Below are positions 1 to 8,367 of a stretch of 64,000 nt of DNA, piece after piece. This DNA comes from Segatella baroniae B14 (GTDB taxonomy: Bacteria; Bacteroidota; Bacteroidia; Bacteroidales; Bacteroidaceae), in the NCBI RefSeq assembly GCF_022024235.1, contig NZ_CP091799.1, positions 2,111,001 through 2,175,000 on the forward strand, in the 5' to 3' direction. Positions within the stretch are counted from its first letter, which is position 1. Every line of letters begins with the position of its first letter. A program made the translations under genes and the position numbers. The notes beneath the pieces were generated by a model that did no database searches, was not told where the DNA came from, and was given only the letters and a program-made list of their open reading frames with translations.

Positions 1-88
1 ATGACATATTTAAGTATAAATTGATTTGTTCACAAAAGTAGTTATTTATTTGTAAATAAGCAAATAATTGGAGAAAAAAGCAAAAAAA

Positions 89-113
89 TGCACATTTAGG
101 GTACCCCTGTGCA
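89..113. promoter_or_regulatory. palindromic element upstream of acpP
   Basis: The arms TGCACA (89-94) and TGTGCA (108-113) enclose the perfect 8-bp palindrome GGGTACCC (99-106). A run of eight T follows at 125-132. It could be the terminator of a gene lying left of the window or an operator for the fatty-acid genes. The sequence alone does not decide. Confidence 0.35.
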
Positions 114-140
114 ATGAAAGTCGCTTTTTTTTCAAATTTA

Positions 141-172
141 TTTGCTATATTGGATTTAATTTTGTTTCTTTG
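141..172 (+). promoter_or_regulatory. Bacteroidetes-type promoter for acpP-fabF-rnc
   Basis: TTTG at 141-144 is followed after 20 nt by TTTCTTTG at 165-172, close to the phylum consensus TAnnTTTG. Transcription should start near 178, giving a leader of about 48 nt before acpP. Confidence 0.6.
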
Positions 173-225
173 CACCCGAATTTTTTAATTAGAAATCATT
201 TATAAACATTTTAAAAGTTACAATT

Positions 226-462
226 ATGTCAGAAATTGAATCAAAAGTAAAGGCTATTATCGTTGATAAACTCGGTGTTGATGAGTCTGAAGTAAAGGCA
301 GAAGCAAGCTTCACAAATGACCTGGGTGCTGACTCATTGGATACAGTAGAATTGATTATGGAATTTGAGAAAGAATTCAACATTTCTATCCCAGACGATC
401 AAGCTGAAAAGATTGCAACTGTAGGTGATGCTATCTCTTACATTGAAGCAAACGCTAAGTAA
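226..462 (+). CDS. acpP: acyl carrier protein
   Basis: A 78-residue acidic protein that carries growing acyl chains in type II fatty acid synthesis in the cytoplasm. The attachment motif GADSLDTVE is clear, and Ser37 is the expected 4'-phosphopantetheine site. The length is exactly that of bacterial AcpP. It is first in a probable operon and fabF begins 20 nt after its stop, the usual acpP-fabF order. The ATG is preceded by an A/T-rich leader without a Shine-Dalgarno sequence, as is normal in this phylum. Identification is secure from sequence and context together. Confidence 0.97.
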   Translation: MSEIESKVKAIIVDKLGVDESEVKAEASFTNDLGADSLDTVELIMEFEKEFNISIPDDQAEKIATVGDAISYIEANAK

Positions 463-482
463 TTAGCACTTAAAAATATATA

Positions 483-1745
483 ATGGAATTAAAAAGAGTA
501 GTAGTAACAGGACTTGGTGCCGTAACTCCATTAGGAAACACTCCTGAGGAGACATGGGAATCTATGGTTGCCGGCAAAAGCGGTGCTGCTCCTATTACAA
601 ATTTTGATGCATCCCTTTTCAAGACTCAGTTCGCTTGCGAAGTAAAAAATCTTAATGTAAACGATTACATCGATCGTAAGGAAGCTCGCAAGATGGACCG
701 TTATACTCAGTTTGCTATGATTGCTGCAATGCAGGGTGTAAAGGATAGTGGTCTTGATGCGGAATCAATAGACAAGAGTCGTGTTGGTGTTGTCTTTGGT
801 GTAGGTATCGGTGGTATTCAAACATTCCAGGAAGAAGTAGGTTATTATGCTACTCATAAAGAGAATGGTCCTAAATTTAATCCATTCTTCATTCCTAAGA
901 TGATTGCGGATATTGCTTCTGGTCAGATTTCAATCCATTTTGGATTCCATGGACCTAACTATACCACAACAAGTGCATGTGCTTCTTCTAGCAATGCTGT
1001 TGCTGATGCATTTAACTTGATTCGTTTGGGTAAGGCTGATGCTATCGTAACAGGTGGTGCAGAAGCTGCCATTTGTGAGACAGGTGTTGGTGGCTTTAAT
1101 GCAATGAAAGCATTGTCTACACGTAATGATGATCCAGAGCATGCGTCTCGTCCATTCAGTGGAAGTCGTGATGGTTTTATCATGGGTGAAGGTGCTGGTT
1201 GCTTAATTCTTGAAGAATTGGAGCATGCTAAAGCTCGTGGAGCGAAGATTTATGCTGAGATGGTTGGCGAAGGCATGAGTGCAGATGCTTATCATATCAC
1301 AGCTTCTCATCCAGAGGGCCTTGGTGCTAAACTTGTTATGCAAGCTGCACTTGAGGATGCCAACTTAAAGCCTGAAGACATTGACTATATCAATGTTCAC
1401 GGTACATCTACTCATGTAGGAGATATCTCTGAGGCTAAGGCTATTAAGGATGTCTTTGGTGAGCAGGCTTACAAGCTTAACATCAGTTCTACCAAATCAA
1501 TGACTGGTCACTTACTTGGTGCTGCTGGTGCTGTAGAGGCAATGGCATGTATACTAAGTGTGAAGAATGACATTGTTCCACCTACTATTAACCACGTTGA
1601 TGGTGATGAGGATCCTGAATTGGATTATAATATGAACTTTACGTTCAACAAGGCTCAGAAACGTACCGTACGTGCAGCCTTGAGTAATACATTCGGTTTC
1701 GGTGGTCACAACTGTTGTGTAGTATTCAAGAAATATGCTGAATAA
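483..1745 (+). CDS. fabF: beta-ketoacyl-ACP synthase II
   Basis: A 420-residue condensing enzyme that elongates acyl-ACP with malonyl-ACP, releasing CO2. The thiolase-fold Cys-His-His triad is visible: Cys166 in TTSACASSS, His306 in NVHGTSTHVGD and His343 in KSMTGHLLGAAGA. The glycine-rich C-terminal FGFGGHN is also present. Two histidines, rather than His-Asn, make this FabF/FabB rather than FabH, and pairing with acpP favours FabF. Its last 11 bases overlap the start of rnc in another frame, so the two are probably translationally coupled. Confidence 0.96.
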   Translation: MELKRVVVTGLGAVTPLGNTPEETWESMVAGKSGAAPITNFDASLFKTQFACEVKNLNVNDYIDRKEARKMDRYTQFAMIAAMQGVKDSGLDAESIDKSRVGVVFGVGIGGIQTFQEEVGYYATHKENGPKFNPFFIPKMIADIASGQISIHFGFHGPNYTTTSACASSSNAVADAFNLIRLGKADAIVTGGAEAAICETGVGGFNAMKALSTRNDDPEHASRPFSGSRDGFIMGEGAGCLILEELEHAKARGAKIYAEMVGEGMSADAYHITASHPEGLGAKLVMQAALEDANLKPEDIDYINVHGTSTHVGDISEAKAIKDVFGEQAYKLNISSTKSMTGHLLGAAGAVEAMACILSVKNDIVPPTINHVDGDEDPELDYNMNFTFNKAQKRTVRAALSNTFGFGGHNCCVVFKKYAE

Positions 1746-2817
1746 TTTTATAGATAGAATAAAGCTCCCTTTCCGCAAGGATAAGGAGCTTTGTTCTTCT
1801 TTATATGATATTCTCGGTTTTTATCCTCACGACATTAAGCTCTATAAACAGGCTTTGATGCATAAAAGTATCATGCATCGCAATTCTAAAGGTAAGCCTG
1901 TGAATAACGAACGTCTAGAATTCTTAGGCGATGCTATTCTAGATGCTATTGTCGGTGACATTGTTTATCAGCATTTCCCTGGTAAAAGAGAAGGCTTTCT
2001 TACCAATACCCGAAGTAAACTTGTACAGCGTGATACGCTTAATAAGTTAGCTCAGGAGATGGGTATCACCCAGTTAATTCTTTCTAATGGACACAGTTCC
2101 TCTCATAATAGCTATGTGGGAGGAAATGCTTTCGAAGCTCTGGTTGGTGCCGTATATCTCGATCGTGGTTATAATGCTTGTATGAATTTCATGCAGAATC
2201 GTATTCTGGCAAAAATGATAAACATCGATAAGGTGGCTTATAAGGAGGTAAACTTTAAAAGCAAACTGATTGAATGGAGCCAGAAAAATCGAGTTAAACT
2301 GTCTTTCGAAATGACAGGTCAGGATAAAGATAAGAATGGCAGTCCTATTTTCTCATATAAGGTTGTTATTGAGAATATAGATGGTGCAGAGGGGAAAGGT
2401 TATTCTAAAAAAGAAAGCCAGCAGATTGCTTCTAAAGGAACTCTGGATAAACTTCGCAAAGAACCTCAGTATATTGATGCTGTTTTTACTGCTAAGGCTA
2501 ATCGTACAAAGATGGAAGAGGAACCTGTAGAGAATGTCCCAAGTACTGATATAAAAGACGATTTTATTATTACTAAAGAGTCAGAAGAACCTGTTATAGA
2601 AGAGAAACATATTAACGTTTTTCGTGAGAAAGTATACGACGATATACCTAATCGCAAGCGTAGAGTTCCAATGTATACTCTTGGTGAAGAACAGGTTCAG
2701 AATAGTGTCTCGGATGATAATGATGAATTTAGTCTGAATGATATTTCGGTTAATCCGAAAGAAAAAACCAAAGAAGAGATTATTACAGAAGCTGAAAATG
2801 CAGCTTTTGGTAACTAA
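1735..2817 (+). CDS. rnc: ribonuclease III with long C-terminal tail
   Basis: Cleaves double-stranded RNA in rRNA and mRNA maturation. The endonuclease domain carries the signature NERLEFLGDAILD (58-70, Glu62 and Asp66) and NAFEALVGAVYLD (131-143, Glu134). A double-stranded-RNA-binding domain follows at about 173-246. At 360 residues it is some 110-130 longer than E. coli RNase III. The extra C-terminal part is acidic, Lys/Glu-rich and probably disordered. Position 131, which aligns with a catalytic Asp in E. coli, is Asn. It overlaps fabF by 11 bases and ends the acpP operon. Confidence 0.93.
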   Translation: MLNNFIDRIKLPFRKDKELCSSLYDILGFYPHDIKLYKQALMHKSIMHRNSKGKPVNNERLEFLGDAILDAIVGDIVYQHFPGKREGFLTNTRSKLVQRDTLNKLAQEMGITQLILSNGHSSSHNSYVGGNAFEALVGAVYLDRGYNACMNFMQNRILAKMINIDKVAYKEVNFKSKLIEWSQKNRVKLSFEMTGQDKDKNGSPIFSYKVVIENIDGAEGKGYSKKESQQIASKGTLDKLRKEPQYIDAVFTAKANRTKMEEEPVENVPSTDIKDDFIITKESEEPVIEEKHINVFREKVYDDIPNRKRRVPMYTLGEEQVQNSVSDDNDEFSLNDISVNPKEKTKEEIITEAENAAFGN

Positions 2818-2839
2818 ACATATTTTGGCTGAATGAAGT

Positions 2840-2885
2840 AAAAAGTATTCTTGTATCTGATATCAGATATGAGGATACTTTTTTG
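2840..2885 (+). terminator. terminator after rnc
   Basis: A long dyad: AAAAAGTAT (from 2840) pairs with ATACTTTTT (2875-2883), with the inner arms TATCTGA/TCAGATA, and the hairpin runs into T6. It separates the acpP operon from the next promoter. Confidence 0.75.
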
Positions 2886-2942
2886 GTTTTCCTGAAATGA
2901 GGAATGTCAACGATTTTAACTATTAAAATTAGTAAATTATTA

Positions 2943-2971
2943 TTGTATGTCAAAAGTTTAGGGTAAATTTG
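2943..2971 (+). promoter_or_regulatory. promoter of the GH3 / lipoprotein / DUF3108 operon
   Basis: TTG at 2943-2945, 18 nt, then a perfect TAAATTTG at 2964-2971. The start codon at 2996 lies 25 nt downstream. Confidence 0.65.
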
Positions 2972-2995
2972 CATACTTAAAGATATTCTAAAATA

Positions 2996-4507
2996 ATGAG
3001 TTTAACGAGTTTAGCAAGTTTTATATTTAAACCTCGCCAAAAAGAGCTTGAAAAATATAATACTGCTGCAGAGGAGCTGCAGCAGAAGGTGCTCTCTAGC
3101 CTAATTGAAAGTGGTAGAGAAACTGAATATGGTCGTAATCATTTGCTCAAGAATACTCATAATTATGAGCAGTTTGCCCAAAATATTCCTATAAATACAT
3201 ACGAGGAGATGAAAGGCTATATAGATCGTATGCGCCATGGTGAGCAAAATGTACTATGGCCAGGTGGTGTAAAATGGTATGCCAAATCATCGGGTACAAC
3301 TAACGATAAAAGTAAATTTATTCCTGTATCAGCAGATGGTCTTCATCGCATTCACTACAAGGGTGGATTTGATGCTGTAGCTTTATATTTGGCTAATCAT
3401 CCTCATAGTCGTATTTTTGATGGAAAAAGTCTTATTTTAGGTGGAAGTCATTCTCCTAACTATAATCTGCCTGGTAGTTTGGTAGGCGATTTAAGTGCTA
3501 TTCTTATTGAGAATATCAATCCATTAGCTAATTGGGTTCGAGTGCCGAAAAAAGAAACAGCTCTTTTGAGTGATTTCGAAATAAAACGTGATCGTATAGC
3601 CAGGGAAACTATGAATAAAAACGTAACTACTATCTCTGGTGTACCAAGTTGGATGCTGAGTGTTTTGGTTCGTGTCATGGAACTATCGGAAAAAAAACAT
3701 TTGGAAGAAGTATGGCCTAATCTTGAGGTGTTCTGGCATGGAGGTATTGCTTTTACGCCTTATCGTCAGCAGTATGAGCAACTCATCACATCTTCTAAGA
3801 TGAACTATATGGAGACTTATAATGCTAGTGAAGGTTTCTTTGGTTTGCAGAGTAATCCAAGTGATAAGTCTATGCTCTTGATGATAGATTATGATGTCTT
3901 CTATGAGTTTATCCCTATGGACGAATTTGGTTCAGACCATCCTACGGTAGTTCCGTTATGGGGAGTAGAATTAGGTAAAAATTATGCAATGCTTATTTCT
4001 ACTTCTTGTGGATTATGGCGCTATATGATAGGCGATACAGTACAGTTCACAAGTAAAGATCCATATAAGTTTATAATCACAGGTAGAACAAAGTATTTTA
4101 TTAATGCCTTTGGTGAGGAGTTAATTATGGATAATGCAGAGCAGGGATTGGCTTATGCTTGTGCAAAGACAGGTGCACAAATATTAGACTATACTGCTGC
4201 TCCTGTTTATATGGATAGTAATGCTAAGTGTCGTCATCAGTGGCTGATAGAATTCTCAAAAGAACCTGATAATTTAGATGAGTTTTCTACACTGCTTGAT
4301 AAGAAACTTCAGGAGATTAATAGTGATTACGAGGCTAAACGCTATCATGATGTTACACTCCAGCATCTTGAGGTTATTAAGGCTCGTCCGAATGTTTTTA
4401 ATGATTGGTTGAAGAGTAAAGGCAAGTTGGGTGGACAGCATAAGATACCTCGTCTGAGTAATAGTCGAAAGAATATTGACGAAATGTTGGCTATGAATCG
4501 AGAATAA
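2996..4507 (+). CDS. GH3 auxin-responsive promoter family protein
   Basis: A 503-residue member of the GH3 family (PF03321), whose plant members are acyl-adenylate-forming amido synthetases joining amino acids to carboxylic acids. The ATP-binding stretch KSSGTTNDKSKF is near residue 97, and YNASEGFFG and the FGEEL segment of the C-terminal half are also seen. Bacteroidetes homologues are common but their substrate is unknown to me, so only an acyl-adenylating or amide-forming role can be proposed. It has its own promoter and is followed 20 nt later by an Ig-like lipoprotein gene. Confidence 0.85.
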   Translation: MSLTSLASFIFKPRQKELEKYNTAAEELQQKVLSSLIESGRETEYGRNHLLKNTHNYEQFAQNIPINTYEEMKGYIDRMRHGEQNVLWPGGVKWYAKSSGTTNDKSKFIPVSADGLHRIHYKGGFDAVALYLANHPHSRIFDGKSLILGGSHSPNYNLPGSLVGDLSAILIENINPLANWVRVPKKETALLSDFEIKRDRIARETMNKNVTTISGVPSWMLSVLVRVMELSEKKHLEEVWPNLEVFWHGGIAFTPYRQQYEQLITSSKMNYMETYNASEGFFGLQSNPSDKSMLLMIDYDVFYEFIPMDEFGSDHPTVVPLWGVELGKNYAMLISTSCGLWRYMIGDTVQFTSKDPYKFIITGRTKYFINAFGEELIMDNAEQGLAYACAKTGAQILDYTAAPVYMDSNAKCRHQWLIEFSKEPDNLDEFSTLLDKKLQEINSDYEAKRYHDVTLQHLEVIKARPNVFNDWLKSKGKLGGQHKIPRLSNSRKNIDEMLAMNRE

Positions 4508-4527
4508 TTCTGTAGAATATATCTGCA

Positions 4528-6459
4528 ATGAAAGAAAGTAAATTTACAATACTAATTTTAACAGTTTTGCTGTTCCTAGCTTCTTGTGCTAAGATGGGTA
4601 AGCCCGATGGTGGATGGTATGATGAAACTCCCCCAAGGGTAGTTGGAGCTTCACCTGCAGAAAAATCTACGGGAGTGAAAGCGAAAACTATGTATATCTA
4701 TTTTAGTGAATTCATTAAAATGGAGAATGCTAGTGAAAAGGTTGTTGTTTCGCCTCCACAGCTAGAAGCTGCTGAAATTACTAGTACTGGTAAGCGCATT
4801 AAAATAGAACTTAAAGATAGTCTGAAAGAGAATACAACTTATACGGTCGACTTTTCTGATGCTATATCGGATAATAATGAAGGTAATCCATTGGGAAATT
4901 TCACTTATACCTTTTCTACAGGTTCGGAGATTGATACAATGGAGGTTTCTGGATACGTATTGGAATCAGAAAATCTGGAGCCTATTAAGGGTATTCTTGT
5001 AGGTCTTTATAGTAATCTAACAGATACAATATTTAAAAAATCAGAAATGCTTCGTGTTTCGCGTAGTGATAGTCGCGGACATTTTGTTATTAAAGGTGTG
5101 GCACCAGGCAAATATCGTATCTATGCTCTGCAGGATGTTGATGGAAACTTTGTTTTCAATCAGAAAAGCGAAAAGATAGCTTTTAGTCATGATATTATAG
5201 TTCCTAGTTGTAAGCCAGATACACGTCAGGATACACTTTGGAAAGATAGCTTACATATCAATACTATAACTCCTATACGCTATACGCATTATTACCCAGA
5301 TGATATTGTGCTCAGAGCTTTTACTGAGCAAATGACAGATCGTTATTTTATTAAGAGCGAGCGTAAAGATGCTAATCATTTTACACTATTTTTCAGTTAC
5401 GGAGACGATAACTTACCTCAAATAAAAGGTCTAAATTTTAATGCTGATAATGCTTTTGTTATAGAGTCTTCTGCCAAGAAAGATACTTTGACATATTGGC
5501 TTCGTGATACAGCTTTGGTTAATCAGGATACTCTTCGTTTGCAGATAAGTTATATGCATACAGATAGTATGGGGATATTGCAGAATCAGACTGATACCTT
5601 GGAAATCTTAGCTAAGACTTCTTATGAAAAACGACTGAAAAAGGAGCAGAAAGAGTATGAAAAATGGGAAAAGGCTGAAGCGAAGAAAAAAGAAAAGGGA
5701 CTACCTTATGACTCTGTTAAGCCAAAAGAATTTTTGAAACCTGATATTCAGGTATCAGGTGAAATGGATCCTGATAAAAATATTCTCATATCATTCCCAA
5801 CGCCGTTAGCGCGTATGGATACTTCTGCTATTCATCTATACTCAGAACATGATAGTCTATGGTATCGTTCGCCTTTTGAGATAGAAAAGCGTACTGATAG
5901 AGAATACGTGTTCAAAGGTGAATGGCGTCCAGATATACAGTATAGTCTTGAAATAGATTCTCTAGCTTTTGAGGATATTTACGGTGCAGTTTCTGATAAA
6001 TATAAGCAAGGTTTTAAAATAAAAAAACTGGATGAATACAGTTCGTTGCTTCTTACACTTAATGACATGTCGGATACTACTGTTGTGGTTCAGTTGCTTG
6101 ATGGTTCTGACAAAGTTGTCAAAGAAGTTACTACTTCAAATGGGCAAGTTGAATTCTACTATGTCACTCCAGGTTCTTATTATCTTCGACTGTTTGTAGA
6201 CAGTAATAAAAACGGAATTTGGGATACAGGTAACTATGATGAAGGCAGACAGGCTGAAGAAGTATACTATTATCCAGAAAAAATAGAATGCAAAGCAAAA
6301 TGGGATATTACAGAAAGTTGGAATCCTAAAGGTAAGCCATTATATAGACAGAAACCAGGTGTAATAACTAAACAAAAGCCTGATAAAGATAAAAAAATTA
6401 AAAATCAAAATGCTGAACGTGCTAAGCAGTTAGGTCTTCAGTATATTCCTCACGTATGA
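4528..6459 (+). CDS. Ig-like domain lipoprotein
   Basis: A 643-residue exported lipoprotein. The N-terminal hydrophobic stretch ends in a lipobox, LASC, with Cys20 as the lipidated residue. Residues of about 35-130 form a bacterial Ig-like domain (BIG_5 type, with the TPPRVVGASPAEKSTGV entry and a YTVDFSDAISDNNEGN core). A carboxypeptidase-regulatory-like beta segment follows (SDSRGHFVIKGVAPGKYRIYALQD), then a Lys/Glu-rich stretch near 365-400 and a second such domain near the C-terminus. Its role is unknown; a surface or periplasmic scaffold is plausible. Its stop overlaps the next start as ATGA. Confidence 0.82.
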   Translation: MKESKFTILILTVLLFLASCAKMGKPDGGWYDETPPRVVGASPAEKSTGVKAKTMYIYFSEFIKMENASEKVVVSPPQLEAAEITSTGKRIKIELKDSLKENTTYTVDFSDAISDNNEGNPLGNFTYTFSTGSEIDTMEVSGYVLESENLEPIKGILVGLYSNLTDTIFKKSEMLRVSRSDSRGHFVIKGVAPGKYRIYALQDVDGNFVFNQKSEKIAFSHDIIVPSCKPDTRQDTLWKDSLHINTITPIRYTHYYPDDIVLRAFTEQMTDRYFIKSERKDANHFTLFFSYGDDNLPQIKGLNFNADNAFVIESSAKKDTLTYWLRDTALVNQDTLRLQISYMHTDSMGILQNQTDTLEILAKTSYEKRLKKEQKEYEKWEKAEAKKKEKGLPYDSVKPKEFLKPDIQVSGEMDPDKNILISFPTPLARMDTSAIHLYSEHDSLWYRSPFEIEKRTDREYVFKGEWRPDIQYSLEIDSLAFEDIYGAVSDKYKQGFKIKKLDEYSSLLLTLNDMSDTTVVVQLLDGSDKVVKEVTTSNGQVEFYYVTPGSYYLRLFVDSNKNGIWDTGNYDEGRQAEEVYYYPEKIECKAKWDITESWNPKGKPLYRQKPGVITKQKPDKDKKIKNQNAERAKQLGLQYIPHV

Positions 6460-7280
6460 TGATTATGAAAGAACTAAAATTGTTATTCGTTGCTTTCCTA
6501 CTTTTTCTTTCTGTAGGAAATGCTAAGGCTCAGTGTACTTTCCATAATACGGCCTTTAAAAGTGGTGAATTTCTAGCCTACAATCTTTATTATAATTGGA
6601 AATTTGTATGGGTGAAGGCTGGTACAGCAAGTATGTCTACTGTGCAAAGTAAATATAAAGGCCATCCTGCTTATCGATGTAGCTTAATTACTCGTGGTAA
6701 TAGTAAGGTGGATGACTTTTTTGTCCTTCGTGATACACTCTTATGCTATAATACGCTAGAACTAGCTCCATTATATTTTCGTAAAGGGGCTCGTGAAGGC
6801 AAGCGATATACAGTAGATGAAGTCTTCTATAGCTATAGTGGTGGTAACTGTCACGTTAATCAACAACGTTATTGGGGAGACGACGGACATGTGGATAAGG
6901 AAAAGCATACTTATCAAGAGTGTGTGTTCGATATGATGAGTATCTTCTTGCGTGCACGTAGCTTTGTACCGGATAAATGGAAAAAGGGTAATGTGGTCAA
7001 ATTCCCTATTGTGGATGGACGTAACAATACTCCAGCTCAAATAAGATTTGATGGTAAACTAAATATTAAGGCAGACAATGGTCATAAGTATCGTTGTCTT
7101 CGTTTAGCTTACATGGAACTTGAAGATGGTAAGTATAAACGTATAGTCGATTTTTATGTTACTGATGATAGCAATCATATTCCAGTACGTCTTGATATGT
7201 ATCTACGATTTGGTACAGCTAAGGCCTTTTTGACAGGTATTAAGGGTAATAAAAGCCCTATTACTTCTGTAATTAATTGA
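6456..7280 (+). CDS. DUF3108 domain-containing exported protein
   Basis: A 274-residue protein with a signal peptide (hydrophobic LFVAFLLFLSVGNAKAQ, cleavage likely after AKA). The body matches DUF3108: GEFLAYNLYYNWKFVWVKAGTASM near the N-terminus and a predicted all-beta fold. The function is unknown. It starts in an ATGA overlap with the preceding lipoprotein gene, so the two are coupled. The ATG at 6465 is a possible alternative start (MKELK). The operon ends at the strong hairpin about 30 nt downstream. Confidence 0.82.
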   Translation: MMIMKELKLLFVAFLLFLSVGNAKAQCTFHNTAFKSGEFLAYNLYYNWKFVWVKAGTASMSTVQSKYKGHPAYRCSLITRGNSKVDDFFVLRDTLLCYNTLELAPLYFRKGAREGKRYTVDEVFYSYSGGNCHVNQQRYWGDDGHVDKEKHTYQECVFDMMSIFLRARSFVPDKWKKGNVVKFPIVDGRNNTPAQIRFDGKLNIKADNGHKYRCLRLAYMELEDGKYKRIVDFYVTDDSNHIPVRLDMYLRFGTAKAFLTGIKGNKSPITSVIN

Positions 7281-7310
7281 TATTATAGTACATATATAAT
7301 TGATAATGTA

Positions 7311-7355
7311 AAAGTCCCCAGAAAGCGAAATAAAGGCTTTCTGGGGACTTCTTTT
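7311..7355. terminator. bidirectional terminator between convergent genes
   Basis: A perfect 15-bp stem (7312-7326 with 7336-7350; core GTCCCCAGAAAGC) and a 9-nt loop. There is a T-rich tail on the right for the + strand and an A run on the left that serves the - strand. It lies between the DUF3108 gene (+) and the aldo/keto reductase (-). Confidence 0.88.
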
Positions 7356-7371
7356 ATGTTTCTGATAAAAA

Positions 7372-8355
7372 TTATATATCTTGATTTCTAAACGGTTCAG
7401 CATGGACACATTTCATATTTTTGTCCAATTGTTCCACGTTGCTTGCACCTACGAGAACGCTAGTAATGCCTTTTTGATGCAATATCCACGCCAAAGCCAT
7501 TTCTGCAAGCGTTTCATTTCTGCCTTCTGCTATGCTGTTCAGACTCTTAAGATAGTCAAGTAGTTCTGGTGTAAGTTTTTCTTTTTTCAAAAACTTACCT
7601 TTATTCATTCTGCTGTCTTCAGGTATACCTTTAAGATAGCGATCAGTAAGTAAACCTTGAGCTAGTGGTGAGAAGCTGATAAAACCAATGCCTTGTTCTG
7701 AACAATAGTCGAGTATACCTTCTTCTTGTGGCTCTTTGTCCAATAAATTCAGCCTGCCTTGATATATTAAAAGAGGAACATCGTGTTGGCGAAGATATTC
7801 ATTTGCATATTTCAACGCTTCGAGTGGCCATCGGCTGATACCTACATATAGCGCCTTACCAGACTTTACAATATCTACAAGAGCCTGTAAAGTTTCATCT
7901 AGAGGTGTTACAGGATCATAACGATGACTATAGAACAGGTCGACATAATCTAGATTCATGCGTTTCAAACTCTGATTGAGACTAGCCATGAGATATTTTC
8001 TTGACCCCCAATTGCCATAAGGACCTTCCCACATATCATAACCAGCCTTGGTTGAGATAAAAAGCTCATCGCGGTAAGGCATAAAATCGTCAGTCATCAG
8101 TCTACCCATAGTTTCTTCAGCACTGCCATACGGAGGACCGTAATTGTTGGCTAGATCAAAATGGGTGATACCATGGTCGAAAGCATAATGCGTAATGGCT
8201 CTACTTCTTTCGTAAGGGTCTACACCTCCAAAGTTATGCCAAAATCCTAAACTGATTTTTGGCAATAGAATACCTGAATTACCACATCTGCGATACAGAG
8301 CATCGCTATCATCATAACGATGACTATCTGCGACATATCTACCTTTAAGTTCCAT
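7372..8355 (-). CDS. aldo/keto reductase
   Basis: A 327-residue cytoplasmic NADPH-dependent oxidoreductase of the AKR superfamily, close to the YghZ / Kv-beta type that reduces small aldehydes such as glyceraldehyde 3-phosphate or methylglyoxal. The TIM-barrel motifs are visible: DLANNYGPPYGSAEE with the catalytic Tyr, STKAG with the catalytic Lys, and YSHR. The nucleotide-binding C-terminus VLVGASNVEQLDKN is present. It is the last gene of a six-gene minus-strand run, 12 nt after ispG. The exact substrate cannot be read from sequence. Confidence 0.9.
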   Translation of the reverse strand: MELKGRYVADSHRYDDSDALYRRCGNSGILLPKISLGFWHNFGGVDPYERSRAITHYAFDHGITHFDLANNYGPPYGSAEETMGRLMTDDFMPYRDELFISTKAGYDMWEGPYGNWGSRKYLMASLNQSLKRMNLDYVDLFYSHRYDPVTPLDETLQALVDIVKSGKALYVGISRWPLEALKYANEYLRQHDVPLLIYQGRLNLLDKEPQEEGILDYCSEQGIGFISFSPLAQGLLTDRYLKGIPEDSRMNKGKFLKKEKLTPELLDYLKSLNSIAEGRNETLAEMALAWILHQKGITSVLVGASNVEQLDKNMKCVHAEPFRNQDI

Positions 8356-8367
8356 ATCGTTTATATT

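Noticed and set aside
1735..2817. Possible misplaced rnc start because of the 11-bp overlap with fabF
   Set aside because: The N-terminal segment before the RNase III core has the expected length, and overlaps of this kind are common in operons.
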